A DNA stretch of 64,000 bases from an uncultured Collinsella sp. (GTDB lineage Bacteria; Actinomycetota; Coriobacteriia; Coriobacteriales; Coriobacteriaceae): contig CAUACA010000007.1 in the NCBI GenBank assembly GCA_958427355.1, positions 18,541-82,540 of the forward strand. Reading direction: 5' to 3'. Positions 20,704-29,336 of this stretch are shown here, piece by piece (position 1 is the stretch's first letter; each line of letters begins with the position of its first letter). A program made the position numbers and the translations under genes. A model generated the notes under the pieces. That model had not been told where the DNA came from. It searched no databases and saw nothing but the letters and a program-made list of their open reading frames with translations.

Positions 20704-20822
20704 GGGTCAGTCGGCTTGGCTTTATTCGCTACTGCGGACAGTCCTGCGCAAGACGAAGAGCACTTAATGTGCTCTTCTTTGCGTGCGGAACTTGTAGCGA
20801 ACAAAGCTAAGCTGCCCGACCC
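20704..20822 (-). ncRNA. Structured leader (or small RNA) upstream of leuS
   Basis: The segment folds into one extended rod: gggtc pairs with gaccc, then 4 bp, then 8 bp, one mismatch, then 8 bp (ttcgctac/gtagcgaa). This gives about 25 closing pairs. A central asymmetric bubble of roughly 10-14 bases per side follows, then 5 bp and an apical 9-bp hairpin gaagagcac/gtgctcttc. No T-box sequence (GGTGGNACC type) is present. Read on the minus strand it would be the leuS leader, ending 24 bases before the ATG. The shape (closing stem, bubble, apical stem) also recalls 6S RNA, but it is short for that family. Confidence 0.5.
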
Positions 20823-20856
20823 TAAGGTTGACTCGACTGATAATAGCAAATACGAC

Positions 20857-20891
20857 AAGCGAGATGCCTGCGACTTGCAGGCATCTCGCTT
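20857..20891 (-). terminator. guaB terminator
   Basis: A perfect 15-bp stem (aagcgagatgcctgc / gcaggcatctcgctt) with loop gactt lies 48 bases below the guaB stop. A smaller hairpin (ggttga-tac-tcaacc, 20906-20920) comes first. The U tract is weak, so efficiency is uncertain. Confidence 0.6.
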
Positions 20892-20939
20892 TATCTAAAT
20901 AACGTGGTTGATACTCAACCTTTATGTGAAGCTCTTATC

Positions 20940-22451
20940 CTATCGATAAGACACAGACTGCTGCGAATCCTTGACCACAACGTCGTGGGCGCCGCCTTCG
21001 ACGATGGAGGTGGAGCTGACCAGAGTCAGGCGTGCCTTTTCCTGGAGCTCGGGGATCGAGAGGGCGCCGCAGTTGCACATCGTGGACTTGACCTTGTAGA
21101 GCGTGCCGCCCACGCCGTCCTTGAGGGAACCTGCATAGGGAACGTAGGAGTCAACGCCCTCGACGAAGCTGAGCTTCGCGGCGCCGCCCAGGTCGTAGCG
21201 CTGCCAGTTACGGGCACGCGCAGAACCCTCGCCCCAGTACTCCTTCATATACTGGCCGTTCACGTTGACGCGCTCGGTCGGGCTCTCATCAAAGCGAGCG
21301 AAGTAGCGGCCCAGCATCATAAAGTCGGCACCCATGGCAAGGGCGAGCGTCATGTGGTAGTCGTAGACGATACCGCCGTCGGAGCACACGGGCACGTAGA
21401 CACCGGTCTCCTCGTAGTACTCGTCGCGAGCGCGGCAGACGTCGATCAGCGCGGTGGCCTGGCCACGGCCGATACCCTTGGTCTCACGGGTAATGCAGAT
21501 GGAACCGCCGCCGATACCGACCTTGATGAAGTCGGCACCGCAGTCTGCCAGGAAGCGGAAGCCCTCGGCATCGACGACGTTACCGGCACCGACCTTAACG
21601 TCCTCGCCGTAGTTGGCGCGGATCCACTCGATGGTGCGCTTCTGCCACTCGCTGAAGCCCTCGGAGGAGTCGATGCACAGGACATCGGCGCCGGCCTCGA
21701 TGAGCAGCGGCACGCGCTCGGCATAGTCGCGGGTGTTGATACCGGCGCCGACCATGTAGCGCTTGTCGCCATCGAGCAGCTCGTTGGGGTTGGTCTTGTG
21801 GCTGTCGTAGTCCTTGCGGAAGACGATGCCCATAAGGTGATCGTTGTCGTCGACGATCGGCAGGGCGTTGAGCTTGTTGTCCCAGATGACGTCGTTGGCA
21901 ACCTTGAGGCTGATGTTCTTGTCGCCCACGATGAGCTGCTCACGCGGGGTCATGAACTCGGAGACCTTCGTCTGGTGGTCATCACGACTGGGGCGATAGT
22001 CACGGCTGGTGACGATGCCCAGGAGCTTACCCTTGGGAGTGCCGTCGTCGGTGACCGGCATGGTGGAGTGGCCGGTCTTCTCCTTAAGCTCGATGACCTG
22101 CTCCATGGTCATGTCGGGGGTCAGCGTGGAATCGGACTGAACGAAACCGGCCTTGTGATCCTTGACGGCCTTGACCATAGCGGCCTCGGACTCGGCGCTC
22201 TGGGAACCGTAAATGAAGGACAGGCCACCCTCGGTAGCGAGCGCGACACCCATATCGACGCCCGAGACGGACTGCATGATGGCGGAAACCATGGGGATGT
22301 TCAGGGTGATTGCCGGCTTCTCACCGCGCTTAAAGCGGGTCAGCGGCGTCTTAAGAGAGACGTTGTTGGGGATGCACTGCGAGGACGAGTAACCAGGGAC
22401 CAGCAGATACTCCGAAAACGTGTGGGACTCACCGGGAAAGAACGTAGCCAT
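20940..22451 (-). CDS. guaB: Inosine-5'-monophosphate dehydrogenase
   Basis: A 503-residue IMPDH converting IMP to XMP with NAD+, the committed step to GMP. The TIM barrel is interrupted by two CBS domains (about 100-230; THSTMPV-like and [14 protein letters not shown] segments). The active loop is [20 protein letters not shown] near residue 320, with catalytic cysteine and a flap variant differing from the common GPGSICTTR. Length and domain order are normal. It has its own 5' gap of about 180 bases shared with the divergent HTH gene. Confidence 0.94.
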   Translation of the reverse strand: MATFFPGESHTFSEYLLVPGYSSSQCIPNNVSLKTPLTRFKRGEKPAITLNIPMVSAIMQSVSGVDMGVALATEGGLSFIYGSQSAESEAAMVKAVKDHKAGFVQSDSTLTPDMTMEQVIELKEKTGHSTMPVTDDGTPKGKLLGIVTSRDYRPSRDDHQTKVSEFMTPREQLIVGDKNISLKVANDVIWDNKLNALPIVDDNDHLMGIVFRKDYDSHKTNPNELLDGDKRYMVGAGINTRDYAERVPLLIEAGADVLCIDSSEGFSEWQKRTIEWIRANYGEDVKVGAGNVVDAEGFRFLADCGADFIKVGIGGGSICITRETKGIGRGQATALIDVCRARDEYYEETGVYVPVCSDGGIVYDYHMTLALAMGADFMMLGRYFARFDESPTERVNVNGQYMKEYWGEGSARARNWQRYDLGGAAKLSFVEGVDSYVPYAGSLKDGVGGTLYKVKSTMCNCGALSIPELQEKARLTLVSSTSIVEGGAHDVVVKDSQQSVSYR

Positions 22452-22644
22452 GTTTCTCCTTTTTCCATGCGACCGGTCGGCTGCAGGCCTCGTAGGACCC
22501 AGCCCAACCTTGGGCGCCCAATACTGGGCAAGTATCTTAACGCACTTTGACTGCTACAATGCATGATTTAAGAAGAGCACACGAGGGTTTGACGCAGGCT
22601 ATGCGTTTGCCCAGCAAACACTTTAGCGGGGAGACGTGGAGCAC

Positions 22645-22989
22645 ATGGAGTACAAGACGACGGCAAAGTTGGTCATTCAAGCGTGCGACAAGGATCTGCC
22701 GGGCGTGTTCGGCCACGGCTGCGTCTTGCTGCTGCAGGGTATTGCCCGCGAGCACTCGCTCAACCGCGCCGCCAAGAGCATGGGCATGGCGTATTCCAAG
22801 GCCTGGCGCATTGTAAACGAGGCCGAAGGTCAGCTGGGCTGCAAGCTCATCGAGCGCGACGGCGCCCGCGGATCCACCCTCACCCCCGCCGGCGAGCGAG
22901 CCATAGCGGTCTACGAAGAGCTGCAGGCCGACATTAACAACGTCATCGCCACCAAAGCCAACGCCCTCATCGCCAGCATCAAAGAGTAG
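22645..22989 (+). CDS. ModE-type winged-helix transcriptional regulator
   Basis: About 114 residues comprising only a LysR/ModE-like N-terminal winged helix. GPxxLLLQGIAREHSLNRAAKSMGMAYSKAW-type residues form the HTH (about 30-55), followed by a wing with CKLIERDGARGSTLTPAGE. ModE proteins of this short form lack the molybdate-binding domain, so the ligand is unknown. An upstream in-frame GTG at 22636 is an alternative start; GGGGAG lies just before both. It is divergent from guaB. No molybdate transport gene lies in the window. Confidence 0.75.
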   Translation: MEYKTTAKLVIQACDKDLPGVFGHGCVLLLQGIAREHSLNRAAKSMGMAYSKAWRIVNEAEGQLGCKLIERDGARGSTLTPAGERAIAVYEELQADINNVIATKANALIASIKE

Positions 22990-23030
22990 CCAATTTGGGA
23001 CGGGGCTTTTTTAGCTGGTCGGTCACCATA

Positions 23031-23108
23031 GATGATTATTCTGGGACGGGGATTAAAAAATCATTGTGTACCTAATGATTTTTTAATCCCCGTCCCAGAA
23101 TAATCATC
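23031..23108. repeat. Perfect 35-bp inverted repeat with 8-base loop
   Basis: The arms 23031-23065 and 23074-23108 are exact reverse complements (gatgattattctgggacgg... and its complement) around gtgtacct. The right arm overlaps the stop codon of the PLP-fold gene. A partial copy of its core (ttgggacggggc) occurs at 22994. The perfection over 35 bp is far beyond an ordinary terminator. Confidence 0.85.
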
Positions 23109-24111
23109 GGAGGGCATTGTCTAGGGTGGCGGCCACGATCAAGGGGTCGTCGGTACCGGCGAAGAGGCGGATGGTGCTCCCCTGCTTGCCGCGTGGGGCC
23201 GAAAGGCGCGTCGTTGCGCCGCCGGCGGGCGATGTGCGAAACTCCCCGGGCAAAGCATCGAACAGCTCGCCCGCGCTACGTTCGATAAGATCAAACTCAA
23301 CTGCCGGTCCAAAGCCGTGCTCGAGGATTCCCGTTGCAGCCGCATGGTCGGGATGCGAACTCAGCCCGGGATAGCGAACGTTGCGCACCATCTCGTTGGC
23401 GGCCAGATACTCGGCCAGCGCACGGGCGCGGTCGAAATGCGCCTGCATGCGGACGTTAAGCGAGGAAAGCCCACGCTCCAGCACGTCGGTCTCCTCGGCA
23501 GAAAGGTCGAGCGCCGACGCACCGCAGCCTGCAAACAATACGTGCGCGCACTCGGCAGCGGCATCCACACGATGGCGCTTGAGCTGCGAGCGCGCCACCG
23601 AAGCGGCAACGAGCTTGCGCTGTGCCTTACCAGCACACACGCGGTCGAGTGCCTCGAGCGACAGCACAGCACCCAAGCGCAACGGATCGCACCCAAAGAC
23701 GCCAGCCACAGTATTATCCACCACGAGCAGCGCATGCGTCTCGCGAGCCGTGCGGCCCAAAGCGCGAAGGTCGGGCACACGCAGGCCAAACCCACCGATT
23801 GAGTTCACAAACCACCACAGGTGCGGCCCCTCGGCATCAAACGAAGCATCAAAACCCTCGGACGCAGCAGCAAACGCCGCAACCGACGGCTCGCCCACCA
23901 TAGCCACGTCGCAGGCATCAAAGCCGTGCGCAAACGCATCGACAAAGTCGTCCGCAAAGGCCACCAGGCGGTCACCGGGACGCACAATACCCAGCAGCGA
24001 CAGAGCCGCCGGCACATGCGGGGCCGCAACAAGACGCGCCTCACGCGCGCCGGTCCTTACAGCACAGGCCTCTTCTAGCTGCTGTACATCCACAAGGCAT
24101 CGCCCCTTCAT
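23104..24111 (-). CDS. Degenerate Cys/Met-metabolism PLP-fold protein
   Basis: About 335 residues resembling the cystathionine gamma-synthase family of fold-type I PLP enzymes. Visible landmarks are LLVVDNTVAGVFGCDPL (the PLP-pyridine aspartate region) near 150 and the C-terminal RNVRYPGLSSHPDHAAA and GSTIRLFAGTDDP segments. The expected catalytic stretch S-x-T-K-x-x-x-G-H is replaced by LSLEALDRVCAGKAQRK, so the Schiff-base lysine is not in its normal context and activity is doubtful. The start is uncertain: ATG at 24111 sits next to a terminator U tract, and GTG at 24093 has AAGGGG 9 bases upstream. Confidence 0.65.
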   Translation of the reverse strand: MKGRCLVDVQQLEEACAVRTGAREARLVAAPHVPAALSLLGIVRPGDRLVAFADDFVDAFAHGFDACDVAMVGEPSVAAFAAASEGFDASFDAEGPHLWWFVNSIGGFGLRVPDLRALGRTARETHALLVVDNTVAGVFGCDPLRLGAVLSLEALDRVCAGKAQRKLVAASVARSQLKRHRVDAAAECAHVLFAGCGASALDLSAEETDVLERGLSSLNVRMQAHFDRARALAEYLAANEMVRNVRYPGLSSHPDHAAATGILEHGFGPAVEFDLIERSAGELFDALPGEFRTSPAGGATTRLSAPRGKQGSTIRLFAGTDDPLIVAATLDNALR

Positions 24112-24115
24112 AAGC

Positions 24116-24151
24116 AAAAACCCACGATGCGGGTGTTCCCCGCATCGTGGG
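24116..24151 (-). terminator. Terminator of the sucrose operon
   Basis: A perfect 13-bp stem (cccacgatgcggg / cccgcatcgtggg), loop of 5, followed on the minus strand by TTTTT. It lies 39 bases below the GH32 stop codon. Confidence 0.9.
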
Positions 24152-24189
24152 CAACGGCTGCAGTATAGCGCCGATATGCGACGAATCGC

Positions 24190-25731
24190 CTAGATGTTGA
24201 GCGTGTGATAGGTCACATTCGCACCCGGAGCGTCAACGGTCACGCCATAGGCCTCGGGATAGATGCGCGTCGAAAATACGAGCGCGCCATCGTTCACAAA
24301 CACCTCGACCGACGAGACATCGCCAACAATTCGCACGTTGCGCACCTCGTCGACGGGCTCCCAGCGCACGGTACGACCACAGCCGGCAGAAGCGCAACCC
24401 TCATCGGTAAATCGCATCTCAAAGCGCGCGGGTAGCTCGCCCTCGGCGGGCATAAACGCCAGTTTCAGCTCGCCATCTACGGTCGCGGCAAACGCGCCGT
24501 CGACACCGTCAACAACAACGTCAAAGCAGGTATCGCTGGCAACCTCCAACGAGCCCTCCCCCACGCGCACCGAGGCATAATGGCGCTCGATCTCGCGCGC
24601 CGGCTGCTGCAGCACCACGCCGCCGGCACCGGCTGTAAGCTCGCGCGGCACTGTCATGCAGTGTTGCCAGCCGCACGCCACGGTGGGCGCATTGTCATAG
24701 GTCGGTTCATCGGGCATGCCCATCCAGCCGATCAGAATGTGGCGACCATCCTCGGCCGTAAACTCCTGCGGAGCATAGAAGTCAAAACCGGCGTCCCACA
24801 GGCGGAGCTCACCCAGCCCATAGGCATCGTCACCACCGGTAATGTCGCCCGTTACAGGCATATAGCCCGCTGCATACACATTGCCGCGGTCCCAACGACC
24901 GCCCTCGAGCCCCTGGGGCGAGAAGGAAAGGAACTTCGCCGGTACGCCGCCATCCGCCTCAAGCTCCAGATACCCCGGGCACTCCCACATAAAGCCAAAA
25001 CGCTCGGGCGTAGACACGCGGCTCTCGAGCTCCCAACTCAGCATATCGGCCGAACCATACACCAGGATCTCACCCACATCGCGCCCGGCACCCTCGCCGT
25101 GCATGACGCAAAATCGACTATCGACATGCGGCCCGTCCACGCGACGACGCGCGCCCAGCACCATGTGGTAACGTCCATCATCATCGCGCCACACCTTGGG
25201 GTCACGCACGTGGCAGGTCAAATCCTCGGGATAATCCTCGGACGCCAGCACCACGCGCTTTTGGCTGAACTCCCGACCGGCAAGGCCATCAACGCTCTCG
25301 ACATAAACGGTATCGGCGCGACGACCAGTATTGACGTAGTCGTACGTACCGTCCGCATCGGAGAGCTTAACGTTGCCTGTGTACAGTACGCGGATGCGGC
25401 CGTCCTCGGCAAGTGCGGAGCCAGAATACACGCCATGGCAATCGAACGGCTCGTCGGGCAGCAGCGGAGCGCCAACGTAGTCCCACGTCATAAGGTCGCG
25501 GCTCGTCGCATGGCCCCAGGCCTTAACGCCGCCCTCGACATCAAACGGCGCATACTGAAAATAGGCATGGAACACGCCATCTGCCTGGCAAAGACCGTTG
25601 GGGTCATTGAGCCAACCCGCCGGCGGCATAATGTGGAAATGCTGGCCATACGCGCCATGACCGCACTCAGAGGCGGCAGCGTCAACAGCGGCAACCAGCT
25701 TTGCAAGGTCGCGACCAAGTGCATTAGACAT
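24190..25731 (-). CDS. scrB: GH32 sucrose-6-phosphate hydrolase / beta-fructosidase
   Basis: A 513-residue glycoside hydrolase family 32 protein. The nucleophile motif WLNDPNG is at residues 40-46, the RDP motif (HVRDPKVW) near 175 and the acid/base motif ECPGYLEL near 245, followed by the C-terminal beta-sandwich. No signal peptide is present, so it acts in the cytosol. Next to a PTS sucrose-type permease this indicates cleavage of sucrose-6-phosphate into glucose-6-phosphate and fructose; another beta-fructoside phosphate is possible. It is the distal gene of the operon, 107 bases after the transporter. Confidence 0.88.
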   Translation of the reverse strand: MSNALGRDLAKLVAAVDAAASECGHGAYGQHFHIMPPAGWLNDPNGLCQADGVFHAYFQYAPFDVEGGVKAWGHATSRDLMTWDYVGAPLLPDEPFDCHGVYSGSALAEDGRIRVLYTGNVKLSDADGTYDYVNTGRRADTVYVESVDGLAGREFSQKRVVLASEDYPEDLTCHVRDPKVWRDDDGRYHMVLGARRRVDGPHVDSRFCVMHGEGAGRDVGEILVYGSADMLSWELESRVSTPERFGFMWECPGYLELEADGGVPAKFLSFSPQGLEGGRWDRGNVYAAGYMPVTGDITGGDDAYGLGELRLWDAGFDFYAPQEFTAEDGRHILIGWMGMPDEPTYDNAPTVACGWQHCMTVPRELTAGAGGVVLQQPAREIERHYASVRVGEGSLEVASDTCFDVVVDGVDGAFAATVDGELKLAFMPAEGELPARFEMRFTDEGCASAGCGRTVRWEPVDEVRNVRIVGDVSSVEVFVNDGALVFSTRIYPEAYGVTVDAPGANVTYHTLNI

Positions 25732-25838
25732 ATCAAAGTCCTAACGGATCGAAAGTAACAAGGCGCCAGAGAACGGCACCAGATACGGGAAACGCCCGTG
25801 AGCATACAACCCGCGGGCATCCCCTCAATCAAAAGCTC

Positions 25839-27239
25839 TTAGGCCTGCTCGGAAGCCTTGGGCTCGTCCTTGTACAGAACAAACGAGACGGCAAAGGAAA
25901 CCAGCGCGGCGACCGCAAACATGATCGCGTACTGCACGGGCTGGGCCAGGCACAGCAGGATACCGAAGATACCGGTAACGCCCGTGCCGGAGGCAGCCAG
26001 CGAAGTGAGCGCGCAGACCAGGGCACCGCAACCGCCGCCGATGCAGCCGGCGATGAAGGGCTTAAAGAAACGCAGGTTCACACCAAAGATGGCGGGCTCG
26101 GTAATGCCCATGAAGGCGGACAGGGCCGAAGGAAGCGCCAGGCCCTTGATCTTGGCATCGCGGGTCTTAAAGGCAACCGCTAGTGCGGCGCCGCCCTGGG
26201 CGATGTTGGCGGCACTGGCGATGGGCAGCCAATAGGTCACGCCGTACTGGGCGAGCTGGCCAAGGTCGATGGCGGTGTACATCTGGTGGATACCGGTAAC
26301 GACCGTGGGGGCATAGAACAGGCCGACGATAAAGGAACCGATGCCGAAGGGCAAGGTGAGCAGGGCCTGGATCAGGCCGAGGATGGCATTCTCAGCCCAG
26401 ACAAAGATGGGGCCGACGGCAACGAGGGTCACGAGCACGGTCACGAACACCGAGACGAGCGGAGTCACAAAGAGGTCGAACATCTCGGGAACGATCTTGT
26501 GGAGGCGCTTCTCCAAGAAGGCGAGGATGGCGCAGGCGATGACGATCGGGATCACGTGGCCCTGATAGCCAACCCACTCAAAGCTGTACACGCCGGGAAT
26601 GACGGTGACCATGGTCTGCACGCCCTCGGAGGCAACCGTATAGGCGCTCTGCAGCGAGGAGTTGATAAACGCACCGCCGACGACGGCGCCCAGATACGGG
26701 TTGGCGCCAAATGCCTTAGCGGCGGAGTAGCCGATCAGGATCTGCAGAATGCCAAAGGACGTGCCCGAGACCAGGTCGGCGATCTTGTAGATAAAGTTAT
26801 TGGTGTCGAGCGCGATAAAGCCGTTGGAGGCCATAAAGTTAAGGGCGCTCATAATGCCCAGCAGCAGGCCCGAAGCCACGATGGCGGGGATGATGGGGAC
26901 AAAGACGTCGCCGAGCACCTTAATGGCGCGCATAAAGATGTTCTGCTGCTGCGCCGCGGCCTCCTTGACCTCGGCCTTGGTGGCAGCCTCGACGCCACTG
27001 AGCGCGATGAACTCCTCGTAGACCTTGTTGACGGTGCCAGTGCCAAAAATAATCTGGAGCTGGCCCTGGGCCTCAAAGACGCCCTTAGCGCCGTCGATAT
27101 TCTCGAGGGCCTCCTTGTCAACCTTGGCGTTATCGGCAATCACCAGGCGCAAACGCGTGGCGCAATGCGCGGCAGAGACGATGTTGTCGGCGCCACCGAT
27201 GTTGTCGAGCACCTCTTGGGCTGATTTGCGGTAGTCCAT
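25839..27239 (-). CDS. scrA: PTS EIIBC transporter, sucrose/beta-fructoside type
   Basis: A 466-residue membrane protein. An N-terminal EIIB domain holds the phosphorylated cysteine C26 in SAAHCATRLR, followed by about ten hydrophobic segments of EIIC with GxTEPAIFGV (GITEPAIFGVNLRFF). It takes up and phosphorylates sugar using phosphate relayed from EIIA, which is not encoded here. A longer frame starts at 27272, but ATG 27239 is preceded by GGAGGAAAGGGAAG. The leader contains a hairpin (gggtgca-tgcaccc region, 27260-27276) and two direct operator copies, so it is probably controlled by the LacI protein encoded upstream. Confidence 0.88.
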   Translation of the reverse strand: MDYRKSAQEVLDNIGGADNIVSAAHCATRLRLVIADNAKVDKEALENIDGAKGVFEAQGQLQIIFGTGTVNKVYEEFIALSGVEAATKAEVKEAAAQQQNIFMRAIKVLGDVFVPIIPAIVASGLLLGIMSALNFMASNGFIALDTNNFIYKIADLVSGTSFGILQILIGYSAAKAFGANPYLGAVVGGAFINSSLQSAYTVASEGVQTMVTVIPGVYSFEWVGYQGHVIPIVIACAILAFLEKRLHKIVPEMFDLFVTPLVSVFVTVLVTLVAVGPIFVWAENAILGLIQALLTLPFGIGSFIVGLFYAPTVVTGIHQMYTAIDLGQLAQYGVTYWLPIASAANIAQGGAALAVAFKTRDAKIKGLALPSALSAFMGITEPAIFGVNLRFFKPFIAGCIGGGCGALVCALTSLAASGTGVTGIFGILLCLAQPVQYAIMFAVAALVSFAVSFVLYKDEPKASEQA

Positions 27240-27294
27240 GACTTCCCTTTCCTCCAACGGGTGCATGTGCACCCGGCCATCTTTGACACTTACA

Positions 27295-27335
27295 CTGTAA
27301 TCGTTTTCAGTTTCATATATCTGTAATCGTTTTCA
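27295..27335. promoter_or_regulatory. Two direct operator copies upstream of the PTS gene
   Basis: The 15-mer ctgtaatcgttttca occurs exactly twice, at 27295-27309 and 27321-27335, a 26-base period placing both on nearly the same DNA face. GAAAACGATTACA on the minus strand is a LacI-family-type site. The copies flank the likely promoter of the PTS/GH32 genes. Confidence 0.75.
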
Positions 27336-27423
27336 TAATAGGGTGAACGGTAGGAATAAGCCGGCGAATGGTAGTTTTACGGCAAAAACAGGGGCCTCAG
27401 AGGCAGACAGACGTGCCCAGAGC

Positions 27424-28404
27424 CTAGACATTCATAAGCTGATGGCCGAGCTTGAGCGTCTTGAGACCGCACTCCCCCTCCACGCCATCGAGCGTGTTGA
27501 GCAACATATTGGTCGCCTCGACGCCACTGGTCAGGTAGCCATAATGCACGGTGGGAATGCCGCCCGTCAGCGCGCGCAAAAACGCGTTGTCGCCAAAACC
27601 GCTCACGCGGTGTATACCCTCGCCCATGCCGCGAACCTCATCGATGGCACGCAGCGCGCCCGCCGCCATGGTGTCGGTCGCACATGCGATAAACGAAACA
27701 TCGGGAGCGACAGAAAGCAGTTCACGCGCAGCGCTATAGCCGGAATCGAGCGTAAACGAGCCCAGGCGAATCAAGGCGGCATCGAGCGGGTTACCCGCGG
27801 CGCGCAGGCCGGCCTCAAAACCACGACGACGGTCGTAACCGGCGGCACGGTCTTCCTCGGTAACACCGATATAGGCGATCTTGCCATCTACCCGACCAGC
27901 GAGCGCCTGGCCCAGCTCAAAGGCAGCCTCGTAATCGTCATGGTAGACGCAAGCCGCGCCCTCGACGTTTTGGCCGATCAGCACAATGGGCACGCGGCAC
28001 GACTCAATCGCCCGGCGATGCTCATCGGTGACCATGGTCGCCACCAGCACAATGCCATCGACCGGATGGTTCTGGAACAGGTCAAGATACTCGAGCTCAC
28101 GATCAGCCGCGTTGTCGGTATTGGCAAGCAGCATCTGATAGCCACGGCGACCGAGCACCTGGCCAATGCCGGCGGTAATGCGGCTTACGGATTCCGAGTT
28201 GATCTTGGGCACGATGACGCCGATGAGCTTGGTGGAACCGGTGCGCAGCGCGCGAGCCTGGCTGGACCGCACGTATCCGGTCAGCTCAATCGCCTGCTTA
28301 ATACGCTCGGCCTTGTCCGCCGAGATATACCCACCGTTGAGGTAGCGCGAGACCGCGGCGCTCGAAACGCCCGCCAGCTCGGCCACATCTTTCATCTTTA
28401 CCAC
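27424..28404 (-). CDS. scrR: LacI-family repressor of the sucrose genes
   Basis: About 326 residues. The LacI HTH (MKDVAELAGVSSAAVSRYLNG) is followed by the hinge helix and a periplasmic-binding-like sensor domain (KLIGVIVPKINSESV, then IAYIGVTEEDRAAGYDRRRGF). It should bind the repeated operators before the PTS gene and release on a sugar phosphate. The GTG at 28404 has AGGGG 5 bases before it; the ATG at codon 5 is an alternative. It lies upstream of the PTS gene on the same strand, with a 184-base gap containing the operators, and a variant operator stands before its own start. Confidence 0.87.
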   Translation of the reverse strand: MVKMKDVAELAGVSSAAVSRYLNGGYISADKAERIKQAIELTGYVRSSQARALRTGSTKLIGVIVPKINSESVSRITAGIGQVLGRRGYQMLLANTDNAADRELEYLDLFQNHPVDGIVLVATMVTDEHRRAIESCRVPIVLIGQNVEGAACVYHDDYEAAFELGQALAGRVDGKIAYIGVTEEDRAAGYDRRRGFEAGLRAAGNPLDAALIRLGSFTLDSGYSAARELLSVAPDVSFIACATDTMAAGALRAIDEVRGMGEGIHRVSGFGDNAFLRALTGGIPTVHYGYLTSGVEATNMLLNTLDGVEGECGLKTLKLGHQLMNV

Positions 28405-28420
28405 GAGCACCCCTGTCGTT

Positions 28421-28433
28421 GAAATCGCTTACA
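28421..28433. promoter_or_regulatory. Variant LacI-type operator before the regulator gene
   Basis: The 13-mer gaaatcgcttaca matches gaaaacgattaca of the PTS operators at 11 of 13 positions. It lies 17 bases upstream of the regulator start, consistent with autoregulation. Confidence 0.55.
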
Positions 28434-28667
28434 CAATGATACCCAACCCATACCGGCAAATTGAGCAAATGGGACGAGCCACATGGATCATTTCAACAGC
28501 CCAGGTCAAGCAAACGTCAGCGAGGGCGCAGCTGCCGTAGCGAGGTGCCGCGAAAGAGGAGCGAAGCGTACTTTATGTACGCGAGCGACGGTTTGAGCGG
28601 CAGATCGCCCGGCAGATGCCCGCGCAGCGTCGAGCGGTCCGGCGTTTGTTAAAACGCCGGAACATAG
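28434..28667. other. Non-coding gap with a repeat-like segment and a terminator hairpin
   Basis: No gene is supported in these 234 bases. At 28550-28600 a segment of the form gagcgaagcgtac-tttat-gtacgcgagcgacg has a 6-bp core stem with loosely mirrored flanks, the style of a dispersed intergenic repeat. At 28639-28660 the hairpin ccggcgttt-gtta-aaacgccgg lies 8 bases below the DUF4956 stop and may end the Pel operon; it has little U tract. Confidence 0.5.
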
Positions 28668-29333
28668 TTAGCCGTGATATTCGCCGTTGTACTGGATGAG
28701 CGTCAGGTCCTCCACGCCGTCGAGCGCGCGGATGGCGTCGACATAGGGCATATCCACACCGTCAGAAAACACCTCGACGGCCATCTCGACCTTGTCGCCG
28801 CGCATGGTCTTAGACTTGACGGTGAACTTGGTGCGCCCAAATGCACGCACGATATCGTCGCCAGTGGTCTGACCCGTGTAGTGGATGACCATCATGTAAA
28901 CGCGCGCCTTGTCCTGGTGGCTCGCAAAGCCGGCAATCATCACCACGATCACCACCGCCGTGAGCCCTACGAGCGCATACATGCCGGCGCCGGCCGTAAT
29001 GCCCGTGGTAATAGCCCAAAACAGATACAGCAGGTCGAGCGGGTCCTTGACCGCCGTACGATAGCGGACAATAGACAGAGCACCGACCATACCGAGCGAG
29101 ATGACCACGTTCGTCGAGATCGCGAGCGTGACCATGCAGGTGAGCACGCACATGCCCACGAGCGTCACGGCAAAGCTGCGCGAATACACCACGCCGGTAA
29201 AAAAGCGCTTGTACACGTAATAGATCAGGATGCCCATGGCGAGCGCCACGAGCAGCGACAGGCCAATCTTGGCAGGGTCGACCTGGCCAAACGCCTCCAA
29301 GACGGAGTTCTTGAAAAAGTCCCTGGTGCTCAT
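28668..29333 (-). CDS. DUF4956 membrane protein
   Basis: A 221-residue integral membrane protein with four hydrophobic segments in the first 130 residues (for example SLLVALAMGILIYYVY and AVTLVGMCVLTCMVTLA). The conserved DUF4956 signature follows (SLGMVGALSIVRYRTAVKDP), then a cytosolic ferredoxin-like domain of about 85 residues. Its molecular role is unknown. In other genomes DUF4956 proteins commonly stand beside VTC polyphosphate polymerases and CotH proteins, exactly as here, so a shared complex at the membrane is inferred. It is the last gene of the Pel-type operon, 3 bases after the VTC gene. Confidence 0.85.
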   Translation of the reverse strand: MSTRDFFKNSVLEAFGQVDPAKIGLSLLVALAMGILIYYVYKRFFTGVVYSRSFAVTLVGMCVLTCMVTLAISTNVVISLGMVGALSIVRYRTAVKDPLDLLYLFWAITTGITAGAGMYALVGLTAVVIVVMIAGFASHQDKARVYMMVIHYTGQTTGDDIVRAFGRTKFTVKSKTMRGDKVEMAVEVFSDGVDMPYVDAIRALDGVEDLTLIQYNGEYHG

Positions 29334-29336
29334 GGT

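Noticed and set aside
20681..20939. T-box riboswitch upstream of leuS
   Set aside because: No T-box core (GGTGGNACC-like) or Stem I elements are present and no terminator/antiterminator pair stands before the start; the structure is a single long rod.
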